From: Pseudobdellovibrionaceae bacterium
GTDB lineage: Bacteria; Bdellovibrionota; UBA1018; UBA6935
Direction of reading: 5' to 3'
NCBI GenBank assembly: GCA_002722705.1
Contig: PBMP01000004.1
Coordinates: 40,531-104,530, forward strand
Length of the DNA stretch: 64,000 bases
A model generated the notes under the pieces. It was not told the DNA's origin. It ran no database searches and worked only from the letters and a program-made list of their open reading frames with translations. The position numbers and the translations under genes are program-made. Position 1 is the stretch's first letter, and each line of letters opens with the position of its first letter. Shown piece by piece: positions 1 to 8,317 of the stretch.

Positions 1-2
1 TG

Positions 3-233
3 GTGGAGTCTGGGTGCGACCCGCGACCATACGCGCCGGTTTTGCAACTGCCATCGCTTTCAGGGCTGACCGTTATTTGCGGCGTCAATCGATACGCGCC
101 ACATCGCGTTCGCGAAACGGCTTGGTGGATTTTTGCGTGCAACTGCGTGCGGCAGATGCGCAAGCTCGCGACGCTGCCTAACGAATTGTTGTTTTTAATC
201 GTGGCACATCTTCCGTGGACCCGCAACCAGTAA
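3..233 (+). CDS. C-terminal end of a beta-propeller/F-box-like protein (partial)
   Basis: The frame is open from the window edge, so the true start lies outside. The last ~25 residues read LATLPNELLFLIVAHLPW, which follows the F-box consensus (LPxELLxxIxxxLP). Two complete relatives in the window, at 1332-2477 and 8933-9952, end with the same kind of motif, so this is probably the tail of a third family member. F-boxes recruit Skp1 and hence SCF ubiquitin ligases; that role is inferred here. The stop lies 3 bp before the next start. Confidence 0.5.
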   Translation: MESGCDPRPYAPVLQLPSLSGLTVICGVNRYAPHRVRETAWWIFACNCVRQMRKLATLPNELLFLIVAHLPWTRNQ

Positions 234-236
234 AGC

Positions 237-947
237 ATGGATCGTCTAGGAAGCACCGATCCATACAAAGCGCTTGGCGTGGCGTTGTCCGCCGACGATG
301 CGGCAGTGAAAAAGGCGTATCGCCTCAAGGTTCTTCAATGCCACCCCGACAAATGCGGTGATTTGGACGAAAAGGCCCGCGCAAAGAAAAAAACCGAGTT
401 TGAAACGCTCACCGCAGCCCGCGACGTGTTGCTCGACGACGAGGCGCGCGAGCTATACGACGCAAAACACGGCAAGTGCCACAGATGCCCATACGGCGGC
501 CTGCGTCAGCCGTCGCCATTGAATGGCGGGTGGTACCCAAAATGCACAAAGTGCCAACCAGTTTTCCCCGTGGGGGCCAATGCATACGCAAGCATGATGC
601 ACACACACGATACAATTCGTGATGCGCAACTGGAAGTTGCTCAACAAATTTTAAAATTGGAAAAGTTAAAAGAAGAGTATACCTTTAAAAAGAATGCTAG
701 AACCGCCGAAATTCGCACGCTGAAACGGAAACGGAACCAGATTGATCGCGACCTCAATAAACTGCATTCCCAGTCATTTGTCGCAGAACGCGAAAACATG
801 CAAACCGACAAAATGCTCAAGGAACTCACCACGTTAAATCAAAATTTAACGTTTCAGGCAAATCACTTGTCGACGTCTACTGTGTACTTTACGCCGCCGC
901 AGCGCCCCCGCCGGTCAACCGCTGGCTCGCGGTCCACAGCAACGTGA
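237..947 (+). CDS. J-domain (DnaJ-like) protein with coiled coil
   Basis: Residues ~7-75 form a J-domain: DPYKALGV, a helix with KKAYR, and the essential HPD tripeptide at residues 36-38 (QCHPDKCGD), then a third helix ending DDEARELYD. J-domains stimulate Hsp70 ATPase. A short Cys/His stretch follows (CHRCPYGG and KCTKC, residues ~80-105) and may bind zinc. Residues ~125-215 are strongly charged and heptad-like, suggesting a coiled coil. No glycine/phenylalanine linker or canonical DnaJ client domain is seen, so this is a J-domain adaptor of 236 residues rather than a full chaperone. The 3' end overlaps the opposing gene by 59 bp. Confidence 0.85.
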   Translation: MDRLGSTDPYKALGVALSADDAAVKKAYRLKVLQCHPDKCGDLDEKARAKKKTEFETLTAARDVLLDDEARELYDAKHGKCHRCPYGGLRQPSPLNGGWYPKCTKCQPVFPVGANAYASMMHTHDTIRDAQLEVAQQILKLEKLKEEYTFKKNARTAEIRTLKRKRNQIDRDLNKLHSQSFVAERENMQTDKMLKELTTLNQNLTFQANHLSTSTVYFTPPQRPRRSTAGSRSTAT

Positions 948-1311
948 GGAAGAAGACAGAAAACAGCAACACCCACCACACAGGCAACGCTTCAAAAAAT
1001 ATAGAACGAAGCATTACAGCAATTAGGTTAGATAAAAACTGCGTCGCCACTTGCGCCGATAGCGCCAAAACGTACACAAATAAAGTTTTGTACGGCCCGA
1101 ACCCAACCGCCGTCTTTTCAATCACGTCGCGCGCAGCCAAAATTACAAAGATTAACGCCGCCAAAGCAAGCGACAGGACAGCTGTTACTCTGGTGTTTTG
1201 ATCCATTAAGGCCTGAACGGCCTGAAACGTAACCGTGAACGTCAGCGTGTTTTGAAACATAGGGATTAATTGACCCAGTTCTTGACTCGCCACAGTATCG
1301 AACCAGGGCAT
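889..1311 (-). CDS. Small multi-pass membrane protein
   Basis: A 140-residue protein with three clear hydrophobic segments (about residues 43-63, 73-98 and 108-128) and a glycine/alanine tail. The ATG at 1311 is used because upstream in-frame starts are non-ATG and would run into the divergent gene at 1332. No family was recognised; function is unknown. It faces 1332-2477 across 20 bp, so the two probably share a promoter region. Confidence 0.6.
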   Translation of the reverse strand: MPWFDTVASQELGQLIPMFQNTLTFTVTFQAVQALMDQNTRVTAVLSLALAALIFVILAARDVIEKTAVGFGPYKTLFVYVLALSAQVATQFLSNLIAVMLRSIFFEALPVWWVLLFSVFFLTLLWTASQRLTGGGAAAA

Positions 1312-1331
1312 TGTTAACGGCGTCTTTAAGA

Positions 1332-2477
1332 ATGGAGGTGCGCGCGACGACCTCATATACGATTCCGTTCAATCAGTGGCCGTGCGACAAAATGCGACCG
1401 CCGCGGCAGATTATGATCACTTGCCTCGATGGGTTGGTCCCGCGTTGCCTCGTGCTGACAGACAACGGGCTATGGACGGCGCGGAAGCTCCGCCCCTCCG
1501 ATCCGACGTTTACGATGCGACGCATTCACCGCAGTGGCGGTCGTATGATGAGCATATCCCCCGGCGGTTGCACCGTGTTTGTGTGCAAAGGCACAAGCGT
1601 CATTAGCGCTCTTGGCACTTCGTCGAACCCCAACCCGGTCGCGTTCGCCTTCGACTGCGTGTACGATGTGCTCGCAATCGCCGCGTTGTGCGATGCCGCC
1701 GCGCTGGTGGCTACGCGTACCGCGATATGGGTGCTGTTCACCCGCAACAGCAGCGGCATGGTGCTTTCCCGCACCGCCAGCATGCAGCGGGTTGCCGGCG
1801 GGTTCTTGGCCGGCTTTTCCTGGGACAAGCCGGCGTCGGAAGCAATTTTCGCCGAAGTTAGCAGCTTGGCTGCTATTCCGTGCGGAACCAATCGTTGGCA
1901 GGTCGTTGGACACGACCGGTTTGCGCGAAAACTGTTTATGTTTGCGTTGACATACGACGCGGACAGCTCCACCCCGTGGTTCGGCGGCACCGTCACGGCC
2001 GTTGCGGGCGATGGAAGCGCAGACGCGCCTTACGGTGGATTGATGCGGCTCGAAAGCACGGCCACTCCAAACGTCGTGTTTGCAACCGCATGGCTGGGCA
2101 AAGTCAAGGGCAGGGAATGCAAGGATCGAACCGTTTATGCCATCAACGTGGCCACAGGAAAGGCCAGCAAGCTCTACGCGGCAAAACGTCCGTCGTTGCT
2201 GTGCCCGGCGCTGCACGGCGATATTTTGAACGCGACCGCGGAAAAACTTGAAATTGTACGCAACGTTGGCGCACCTTCAGCAGCCATACGGTTTCTGTGC
2301 GGGTTTTGGTCACGAGCGCGACACAGGAACATGGGGGCCGTGCAGCACAAGGCCGTTAGGGCCGTGCTGCTCGCTTGTTCGCGGAGACACCTGCCGCTCG
2401 AATTGCAAGAGTACATCCTAAGCTTTGTAGCAATCGACATGCTGGGCAGGGCGAACCGGTGTTTTTTGAGTAGTTGA
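1332..2477 (+). CDS. Beta-propeller-like protein with C-terminal F-box-like motif
   Basis: 381 residues. The body is a run of short beta-rich repeats; one reads TVTAVAGDGSADAPYGG, which looks like the NHL-repeat signature (VAGxGxxGxxDG). The C-terminus has HLPLELQEYILSFV, an F-box-like helix. The order (propeller first, F-box last) is the reverse of cellular FBXW proteins and recalls the C-terminal F-box of poxvirus ankyrin/PRANC proteins. It probably recruits a substrate through the propeller to a host SCF ligase (inference). ATG at 1332 chosen; 1392 is an alternative. Same family as 8933-9952. Confidence 0.6.
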   Translation: MEVRATTSYTIPFNQWPCDKMRPPRQIMITCLDGLVPRCLVLTDNGLWTARKLRPSDPTFTMRRIHRSGGRMMSISPGGCTVFVCKGTSVISALGTSSNPNPVAFAFDCVYDVLAIAALCDAAALVATRTAIWVLFTRNSSGMVLSRTASMQRVAGGFLAGFSWDKPASEAIFAEVSSLAAIPCGTNRWQVVGHDRFARKLFMFALTYDADSSTPWFGGTVTAVAGDGSADAPYGGLMRLESTATPNVVFATAWLGKVKGRECKDRTVYAINVATGKASKLYAAKRPSLLCPALHGDILNATAEKLEIVRNVGAPSAAIRFLCGFWSRARHRNMGAVQHKAVRAVLLACSRRHLPLELQEYILSFVAIDMLGRANRCFLSS

Positions 2478-2516
2478 GTTGTGCCCTTATATTCGGCACC
2501 TTGTGCGTTCAACGCC

Positions 2517-2750
2517 ATGACGCCCAACACCAACTTGAGGCGGGCCGCGATGCGGCTATCACGTAAAAGCGCCGACTTGCTAGACATGCCCTTGCCCGAA
2601 ACACCAGCAAACACCACAAGGGATGATCTAAGTGCAGTATTATTGACAATGCGCCACATGCCCAATCCTACAAATCGATTTCGCGCGGCCGCTCGTGCCC
2701 GGGTTTTCGAGCTATGCCGGGAGTTAATTAGCAAACAATCACGACCTTAA
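2517..2750 (+). CDS. Small hypothetical protein
   Basis: A 77-residue frame starting MTPNTNLRRAAMRL, rich in Arg and Ala, predicted mostly helical. There is no recognised domain. It is the only ATG-initiated frame that fills the space between the propeller gene and the non-coding island. The reverse strand is also open here (antisense frame), so coding status is uncertain. Confidence 0.35.
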   Translation: MTPNTNLRRAAMRLSRKSADLLDMPLPETPANTTRDDLSAVLLTMRHMPNPTNRFRAAARARVFELCRELISKQSRP

Positions 2751-3445
2751 ATGTCAATCGCCGTTGAATCCGCACCGTGTTACGACGACAAATTTTAGTC
2801 CCAAACTCCCTTTTAGGGATTAAGAGGCCGCCCGGCCCCAGATCATGAGTATACCCCCCCTCGTCCGAAACCGTAACCCATTCAACGAACTAATTATCTA
2901 AGTAAAATCACCCCTAACAAAGGTGCCTTGAACCGTGAAAAAAAGAGGCGATTATCACGCGTTGATAGATCACTTTCGGGAATGAGTAGGGAGTACTTTT
3001 TTTAGTTAGTAAGTAAGTGGCTACGTTATCTCATTTGTATGAGTTACAGTTGTGTTTTGAGATGGGGTATTCATGATCTGAGCGCCCAGGGCCCTTTACG
3101 CCCTAATAGTGCATTTTCACCAACCACATATCTTCAAAGACAACCCACCGTGGTCGAGCAATCAAGCGGCAATGCGGCGTTAACAACCGTAGCGAGCTAT
3201 ATCTGACCACTCCCGGTGCACGCCGTTCTGCGTGTGGTGAAACGATCCGGGTGTATAAATTGTACAATTTGGGTAAAAAAATGATCACATGTCAATAGAT
3301 TGGTTTCGGGCGTATACCACGGAAAAGGGCAAGTTATTCGTGGTTTTTGGGCTGGGGTGCGTTTGTGCTTTTTGAAGGTTTTAACCTCTTATTACAAAAG
3401 AATAAATGGCAAAATTATTGAATTACATTTACTCAACGTTCAGTC
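2751..3445. other. Non-coding island of about 0.7 kb
   Basis: The longest gap in an otherwise packed window. It holds only short open frames, none convincing. Visible elements are a 5-bp-stem hairpin at 3088-3104 (AGGGC, 7-nt loop, GCCCT), a TATAAAT at 3254-3260, and a perfect 14-bp palindrome at 3257-3270. The words tagggagta(c/t)tt, cctaatag and gtatac recur in the gap at 18646-18855. It could be an origin, an ncRNA locus or a long regulatory region. No tRNA cloverleaf was seen. Confidence 0.5.
3257..3270. promoter_or_regulatory. 14-bp perfect palindrome beside a TATA-like box
   Basis: AAATTGTACAATTT is fully self-complementary and overlaps a TATAAAT at 3254-3260. It lies ~175 bp upstream of the PDZ gene inside the non-coding island. 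A dimeric protein-binding site or origin element is possible; a 14-mer can also arise by chance in AT-rich DNA. Confidence 0.35.
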
Positions 3446-4918
3446 ATGTGGACCGATCGAAGCCTGCGCCGCCACGTTACCGTCGCGCGGTTGCAGCGCA
3501 CAGCGGTCAAGTTCACGGTGCGGCCGAGGCGGCTGTGGGCGCCACGCGCACTCGTCAACTGGAAGCCGTACGTATCAAAGTATACTGACGTGACACCGGG
3601 CCAGGTGGTAAATCGACTGGGACGAAATGGCCTGTGGATGTGCGATAGGGAGTGCCGCCACATGATCGACGGGGTTGGGTTTGTCTGCAACCGCCCGTGC
3701 GCCTGCGTTCTTTGTCCGTGGTGTTGCGCGGGCACGGCTCACTGCCCCGGCGCTAAGTGGACGCAGATCAAGTTTCCACGGGCGCGCCAAGCGCGCCCGT
3801 GCGCGATTGTCGATCCGATTTTGTCGCCGCCTGCGACCATGGCCGCAATGGCGGCGTTTCCCGGCACGATGCACATTCAAATCCAAGCGGCGATACGCGG
3901 CAACGCTAGGCTGCAACATCGCGCCGCCGAGTTTGGGGTCGACCCAAAGGCGTATGCGACGGTGATAAACGAGCAACCAACGGACGCGGCGGCCTACCTC
4001 GCCCTGTTGCACATTGCGCCCCGAGTGCACACCGTGCTGCTGGAGCCGACGCTGTTGGACGTGTACTGCGCCGGGCTTTTCCGCCGCCGCCGTGTGCGGA
4101 ACGAGCGAGTCACGTGCGGCATGTCCATGCTGAATGCGGAGACGGGGCAAAGCGGCGTTTCTATTGGGCACGTTCGACCCGAAAGCTCGGCGCACAAGTG
4201 CGGCATCATCGCGGGCTGCGTACTGACCGCCGTGAACGGCGTCGACGTCCGGGGGTACACGAGCAACGCCACCTCCCGGTTGATTTTTAGGGAAATCGAA
4301 AAGCCGAGTGGCTGCTGGGACGAGTGGAGCGTTCGAGCGCATTGCGCCCGCAATAGCTTTACGCTGCCACCGCAACTTCCACGGGCAACGCCGACGCCGG
4401 CAACGCCGGCGCCTACCAGTGGAACGGTGTGGTTTCGCAGGGCCGCCGTCGCCCTTACTTACTTTGTGGCGACGGTGCCGAATCGCATGGCGCGCATTGA
4501 ACCGCGGACGGAACGATGGTCTGCGATTTCGATGCTGCGGCGGGCGTGGGAGTTGGTCGATTCACTCGGGATTTCAGAGGCCGCTGTGGCCGTTGTCTAC
4601 GACGCACGCAATGCGGAGCTGGCGGACGCGCTGCACCTTGAATTGAAGTCGAGAGCACGAGGCCGCGCATGCCGTGCGCGCGGGCGAGTAAGCGACCGCG
4701 TGACCGTCGAGTTTTACGTAGAAGACGACGACGGCGAACTTGCACGGCTGGTCAAAATAGCGCCTGCGCTTGTGCCGATTGACGGCGAGGACCTGAAGAT
4801 TGCAGCCATGGAAGCGCTGCGCAACGCAAACTACGTTGTAATCGATTCGTTTGCGGACGCGCAGACCGCAAACAGCATCTTTAGCGCCGTCCACTGCCTG
4901 CAAAACGAAACCGATTAG
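3446..4918 (+). CDS. PDZ-domain protein with N-terminal cysteine cluster
   Basis: 490 residues. Residues ~66-100 contain ten cysteines with histidines (CDREC, CNRPCACVLCPWCC, HC), a likely zinc-binding module. Residues ~236-285 read GVSIGHVRPESSAHKCG, IIAGCVLTAVNGVDVRG and then a helix, matching a PDZ fold (carboxylate loop, GD/GxxLxxVNG strand). PDZ domains bind protein C-termini; host scaffold binding is inferred. A Pro/Thr linker (~315-335) precedes an unrecognised C-terminal alpha/beta region. ATG at 3446 is the first in frame. Confidence 0.55.
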   Translation: MWTDRSLRRHVTVARLQRTAVKFTVRPRRLWAPRALVNWKPYVSKYTDVTPGQVVNRLGRNGLWMCDRECRHMIDGVGFVCNRPCACVLCPWCCAGTAHCPGAKWTQIKFPRARQARPCAIVDPILSPPATMAAMAAFPGTMHIQIQAAIRGNARLQHRAAEFGVDPKAYATVINEQPTDAAAYLALLHIAPRVHTVLLEPTLLDVYCAGLFRRRRVRNERVTCGMSMLNAETGQSGVSIGHVRPESSAHKCGIIAGCVLTAVNGVDVRGYTSNATSRLIFREIEKPSGCWDEWSVRAHCARNSFTLPPQLPRATPTPATPAPTSGTVWFRRAAVALTYFVATVPNRMARIEPRTERWSAISMLRRAWELVDSLGISEAAVAVVYDARNAELADALHLELKSRARGRACRARGRVSDRVTVEFYVEDDDGELARLVKIAPALVPIDGEDLKIAAMEALRNANYVVIDSFADAQTANSIFSAVHCLQNETD

Positions 4919-4930
4919 TCCGCACCGTAA

Positions 4931-4937
4931 TATATAG
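4931..4937 (+). promoter_or_regulatory. TATA box (TATATAG)
   Basis: TATATAG lies 33 bp before the kinase start at 4971, the same kind of spacing as TATATA motifs before other genes here. It fits the virus-encoded TBP-like protein at 33939-34619. Confidence 0.45.
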
Positions 4938-4970
4938 GCGTCGTTGGCATCGAGTCACTTAACCACAGGT

Positions 4971-5993
4971 ATGTTGCGTGATGATTATAAATATGTGTCG
5001 AATCGGACCCTGCGACAATTTAACTTGGGGAGGCTTCTAGGACAAGGCACGTTTAACCGGGTGTACGAATTTAAAGATCCAGATCGCAAGGATGTAGTGT
5101 TACGGGTATCTAAAAAAATTTCGACCGCGAATGGAGACAAAAGAATACAGCATATGAAACGGGTACTACAAGATTTAAAACAAGCGGTCAAGCATTCACC
5201 GATTAAGGACATTTGCATTGCACCAATTGCACTTCAAATTCTCACACAAAAGGGACCAAAAGAAACCACGAAAACCATTTTGTGCACGGTCCCGCGCGGG
5301 TACGAAATTCTTACAAAACCAAACCGAATAAATTATACGCCGGAAGCAGTTACCAAGTTTTTTCAAAAGGCGTTAGAAAGCTCACGTTTTTTTGCGTGCA
5401 CTGATTTAAAGGTCCCAAATTTAATGCTAACAAAAGACGGGCAAATCAAAATATATGACTTTGATGATTGCGTCGTTTATAATGGTATAGCCGACCCACG
5501 CAAACTTACACAGATAAAAGAAAATCAGAAACACAACGTATTTTTGACCAGCACGTACAGTTCGATCAAGTCTACATTTCTGCCGTCTACGGAAAGAAAA
5601 AAAAATTTTCCAATAAAAGGTATATTCAACTACAAGTTTAATTCCGCGACTCAATTACAATTTTTGATTGTTTTGGCATACACGTGCGTGTATCTGCAAC
5701 TTTTAGCGATAAATAAATTTACGTCTGCAAACACATTCAAAGAGGCTTTCAGAAATAAAATGTACCACTGGAAAGGCACCACTCGCATTGCAACACACGA
5801 AGGTCTTTCTGCTGAAATGGTTAGTTTAATTTATGCGCAAAAGGAACAGTTTGCAACAATGCCAGAATTCACTGGTTTGCTGGCACAATTTAATGACCTT
5901 GCACAAGAAGCAATTGCAACCATAAGCGCCAACCGAAAGGCGCAATTTGTCGAGGTGTTTGCGCCATTTATTGACCTACCGCGCGCACTTTAA
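4971..5993 (+). CDS. Divergent serine/threonine protein kinase
   Basis: 340 residues. A glycine-rich loop is present (LGQGTFNRVYEF, residues 23-34). The catalytic loop reads CTDLKVPNLML, with D145, K147 and N150 replacing HRDLKxxN, and the metal-binding motif reads YDFDD (D163), that is DFD instead of DFG. The beta-3 lysine is likely K48 or K49 (VLRVSKK). Catalytic Asp, Lys and Asn are kept, so activity is plausible. The region is more AT-rich than its neighbours, perhaps a recent acquisition. The start at 4971 is chosen because it follows a TATA box and sits at the beginning of the kinase homology. Confidence 0.8.
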   Translation: MLRDDYKYVSNRTLRQFNLGRLLGQGTFNRVYEFKDPDRKDVVLRVSKKISTANGDKRIQHMKRVLQDLKQAVKHSPIKDICIAPIALQILTQKGPKETTKTILCTVPRGYEILTKPNRINYTPEAVTKFFQKALESSRFFACTDLKVPNLMLTKDGQIKIYDFDDCVVYNGIADPRKLTQIKENQKHNVFLTSTYSSIKSTFLPSTERKKNFPIKGIFNYKFNSATQLQFLIVLAYTCVYLQLLAINKFTSANTFKEAFRNKMYHWKGTTRIATHEGLSAEMVSLIYAQKEQFATMPEFTGLLAQFNDLAQEAIATISANRKAQFVEVFAPFIDLPRAL

Positions 5994-6024
5994 ATTGATG
6001 GTCGTCAACACCGCCTCTTGCCCG

Positions 6025-7083
6025 TCACTCTTCGTCGGTTTTGGGGTGCTTTTCGGCTGGCTGAGTGTACACGTCGTCATCATCGCCGGTTTCGGCGAGT
6101 TTACGTTTGGCCTCGCGAGCTGCAAAAAACTCGAGGTCTTCGTCAGTGACGCCTGCGTCGGGCCCGCCGCCCCGCGGCGCCGGTGTGGCGTAAAGCTTTG
6201 CACCCGGGCCGTTTAAGTACACGCTGGTTGTAAAAAGCGTGTCGTTAACCCAGCTGGCCTGCACGCCCATTTGCAGCGACATGTGCCCCTTAAAAATCAC
6301 ACCGGTCTTGGTCGGTTTGGTCATTGCATTTAAAATCGGCAGCCACTGAAGCCGCCCTCCGTGTGACCAATCCTTGAGCGGTTTGCCGTCGGCCACCGTG
6401 AAGGCGTTAGACGCCACCGCGGCGTTGCTTGCCTCTAGCGCCACCCGCAGCGGGTGGTTTTCCTCAAACGCGTCGGAGACCGCCTCGCGGTCCGCGGCCG
6501 TCATTTCGCCCGACGGCGCGGTGGTGTACAGCTTAAACGTGAGCCAAGTCGAATTGCCCTCGGCCCCTCGGTTTTGCTTTGCCGGGCTAAAAAAGAAACG
6601 GCCGCGTTCGCCCGCCTCGCAGTTCAGGTCCTTCGCGACGCCGTCGTTGCCGACATGCTTGGCAAGCCCCTTTGGCAATGAGCCCGGAATCATTTCCTTG
6701 TGGTACTTGACGTAAGCCTTGGCCAGCTCACCGTCGGGTCCGTACAGCTTGTTAACGGTGGTCCAAAATTCATCAAGTTCCGGGGTGGCGTGCGACTCCT
6801 CGCACTGCAGGGAGATTGTAGTTTTCCCGTTCTCGTCGTTCAAAAACCCCGTCACTTCGAGAGGAGGCGACCGCAAGTCAACGTTGACGCCGTCGCTGGT
6901 TGTCTGCTTCAGCACCTTGCGACCGGTGTTTGTTTCTACCAACGTAAAGGTCACCGAGTCGACGGGCGCAAACTGGCCTGTCGACGACACCCATGCCTTG
7001 GTTTTGCGCCCGCCGAGGCCGGAAACGGCGCTCGCGTATTCGTCAGCGGAAAGTGGATCGGTGCAAGTTGTGGTAGCAGACAT
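6025..7083 (-). CDS. Unknown protein with acidic tail, possible SSB
   Basis: 352 residues, no sure family. The central part looks beta-rich. The segment GVIFKGHMSLQMGVQASWVND followed by more strands (about residues 265-300), together with an Asp/Glu-rich C-terminus (GDDDDVY...DEE), recalls T7 gp2.5-type and nucleocytoviricot SSB proteins, which have an OB fold and an acidic tail. That link is a weak visual one. If correct, it would coat single-stranded DNA at forks. An abundant structural protein is an alternative. Confidence 0.35.
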   Translation of the reverse strand: MSATTTCTDPLSADEYASAVSGLGGRKTKAWVSSTGQFAPVDSVTFTLVETNTGRKVLKQTTSDGVNVDLRSPPLEVTGFLNDENGKTTISLQCEESHATPELDEFWTTVNKLYGPDGELAKAYVKYHKEMIPGSLPKGLAKHVGNDGVAKDLNCEAGERGRFFFSPAKQNRGAEGNSTWLTFKLYTTAPSGEMTAADREAVSDAFEENHPLRVALEASNAAVASNAFTVADGKPLKDWSHGGRLQWLPILNAMTKPTKTGVIFKGHMSLQMGVQASWVNDTLFTTSVYLNGPGAKLYATPAPRGGGPDAGVTDEDLEFFAAREAKRKLAETGDDDDVYTQPAEKHPKTDEE

Positions 7084-7156
7084 GACTACAATAATTGTGA
7101 TTAATGCAAATGGCCGCGTTTAATGATCTGATCGCAAATCAAAGCCAGCGTGGCAG

Positions 7157-7924
7157 CTACTCGACCGACACGCGTAGCGGCGCGGCCCACCGCGGCGCTT
7201 GCGCGATGCCGGCGTTGCGTGATTCCATCGACAGCGTTTGCGCGTACAGTGACGTGTTTTTGAATTCTGCCGTGTTGTAAAACTGCACCGATTCGTCGGA
7301 TGCAGGGCGCGGGATGCCGCCGATCCATCGAAACGACACAATTTCAATGCCGGGCAAATCGGCGGTTGCCAGCTGCTGAAGAAGTGCCCGCAGCGTCGAA
7401 GTCACGTCTTCTCGAAGCAGCTCCGTCTCCAATTTTGTAACGCACATCGTATGCACGGCCGAGTCCGCCAGGGCCTTTATCGTCCACTCGACATCGGCCG
7501 ACTGTTTGTGCTGCGAGTACAGCGCGCGACTTTGGGTGCGATTCGACATTCTGTAGCGTATAGCGGCCGATGGAAAGATGATCACCGGGCTGCCAACCGT
7601 CGCGGCGCCAGCGCGGCACTGTAGTGCTTCAAACCCGTTGGGGTCGGACTTGCCGCGCACAATGGTTCGAGGGGCGGTAGGATAACAATTGATGGTAGTG
7701 ACGGGCCACACGGCGTGCAGGCCTGACCCAATTTCGTTGGCGTACGACCACTTTCCAAACGCAACCTTCACACAGACTTCCTGCTCGGCAACATTTACCG
7801 TAATCGACGACGCAACCACAACGGCAGCAAACGCGCTCAAGCTAACCTTGCACCACAGCGTGTTTTCGTAAATGAAAGCGGCGACAAACCCAATCAAAGC
7901 CGCGAGGCCTATTTCCGCCAACAT
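7157..7924 (-). CDS. SPFH/Band 7 (prohibitin-like) membrane protein
   Basis: 255 residues. N-terminal hydrophobic segments (~4-20 and ~28-45) anchor it. Then comes EQEVCVKVAFGKWSYANEIG and SGLHAVWPVTTI, the classic Band 7 opening (exGvvxxFGkxxxxxxPGlHxxxP). The remaining residues (~120-220) fit the SPFH alpha/beta domain with LRALLQQL. Such proteins form membrane microdomain rings (stomatin, prohibitin). A role in membrane organisation during assembly or entry is inferred. Upstream, the divergent histone-fold gene starts 36 bp away. Confidence 0.7.
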   Translation of the reverse strand: MLAEIGLAALIGFVAAFIYENTLWCKVSLSAFAAVVVASSITVNVAEQEVCVKVAFGKWSYANEIGSGLHAVWPVTTINCYPTAPRTIVRGKSDPNGFEALQCRAGAATVGSPVIIFPSAAIRYRMSNRTQSRALYSQHKQSADVEWTIKALADSAVHTMCVTKLETELLREDVTSTLRALLQQLATADLPGIEIVSFRWIGGIPRPASDESVQFYNTAEFKNTSLYAQTLSMESRNAGIAQAPRWAAPLRVSVE

Positions 7925-7960
7925 GGCCGATTAATTGTGCACTGATAGGGCGCATTTCCA

Positions 7961-8317
7961 ATGAAGTGGCGGTTCACCCCCTCGGCTATTGCTGATTGCG
8001 TTTTGCTCGGTATACACGTGAACGACGTCGAGCCGCTTGTTCGGCACAGAGGCATTCAAACTGTTCGTTTGTCGCCGCAAGCCCGCCTTAAGATTATAGC
8101 GGGATTTCGCACAATACTGCGGGTCCGCGCAATCGTGCGCACTTCGCTGTTGGCGGCGGAGCAGGCGGCCACGCTAGACATCGGCGTTGCTGATATAATT
8201 CGCGTGCTTCGAACGTGCCCCAAACCCGGCGGCATCTTTGCGAACGACACCCTCAGCGTTGAGATTGACAAAGCCGGCACTGTATTGCACATAAAAAAAA
8301 ATGCCACCCACCGTTGA
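7961..8317 (+). CDS. Histone-fold-like protein
   Basis: 118 residues. Residues 23-83 resemble an H4/archaeal histone fold: VRHRGIQTVRLSPQARLKII (end of helix 1, loop 1), a long basic helix 2 (~40-67), then ATLDIGVADIIRVL, matching the loop 2/helix 3 pattern TxxxxDVxxAL. The S38-to-D78 spacing is 40 against 38 in H4. Histones are known in mirusviruses and some giant viruses. A TAF- or CENP-like fold or another helical protein is possible. The stop overlaps the next gene start by 17 bp. Confidence 0.45.
   Translation: MKWRFTPSAIADCVLLGIHVNDVEPLVRHRGIQTVRLSPQARLKIIAGFRTILRVRAIVRTSLLAAEQAATLDIGVADIIRVLRTCPKPGGIFANDTLSVEIDKAGTVLHIKKNATHR

Noticed and set aside
3300..3593. Frame inside the non-coding island running into the PDZ gene
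   Set aside because: Non-ATG start, no motif, and its end is an out-of-frame reading of the PDZ gene.
3575..4375. 266-codon frame antisense to the PDZ gene
   Set aside because: Arg/Ala/Pro-rich composition typical of antisense readings; no motif.
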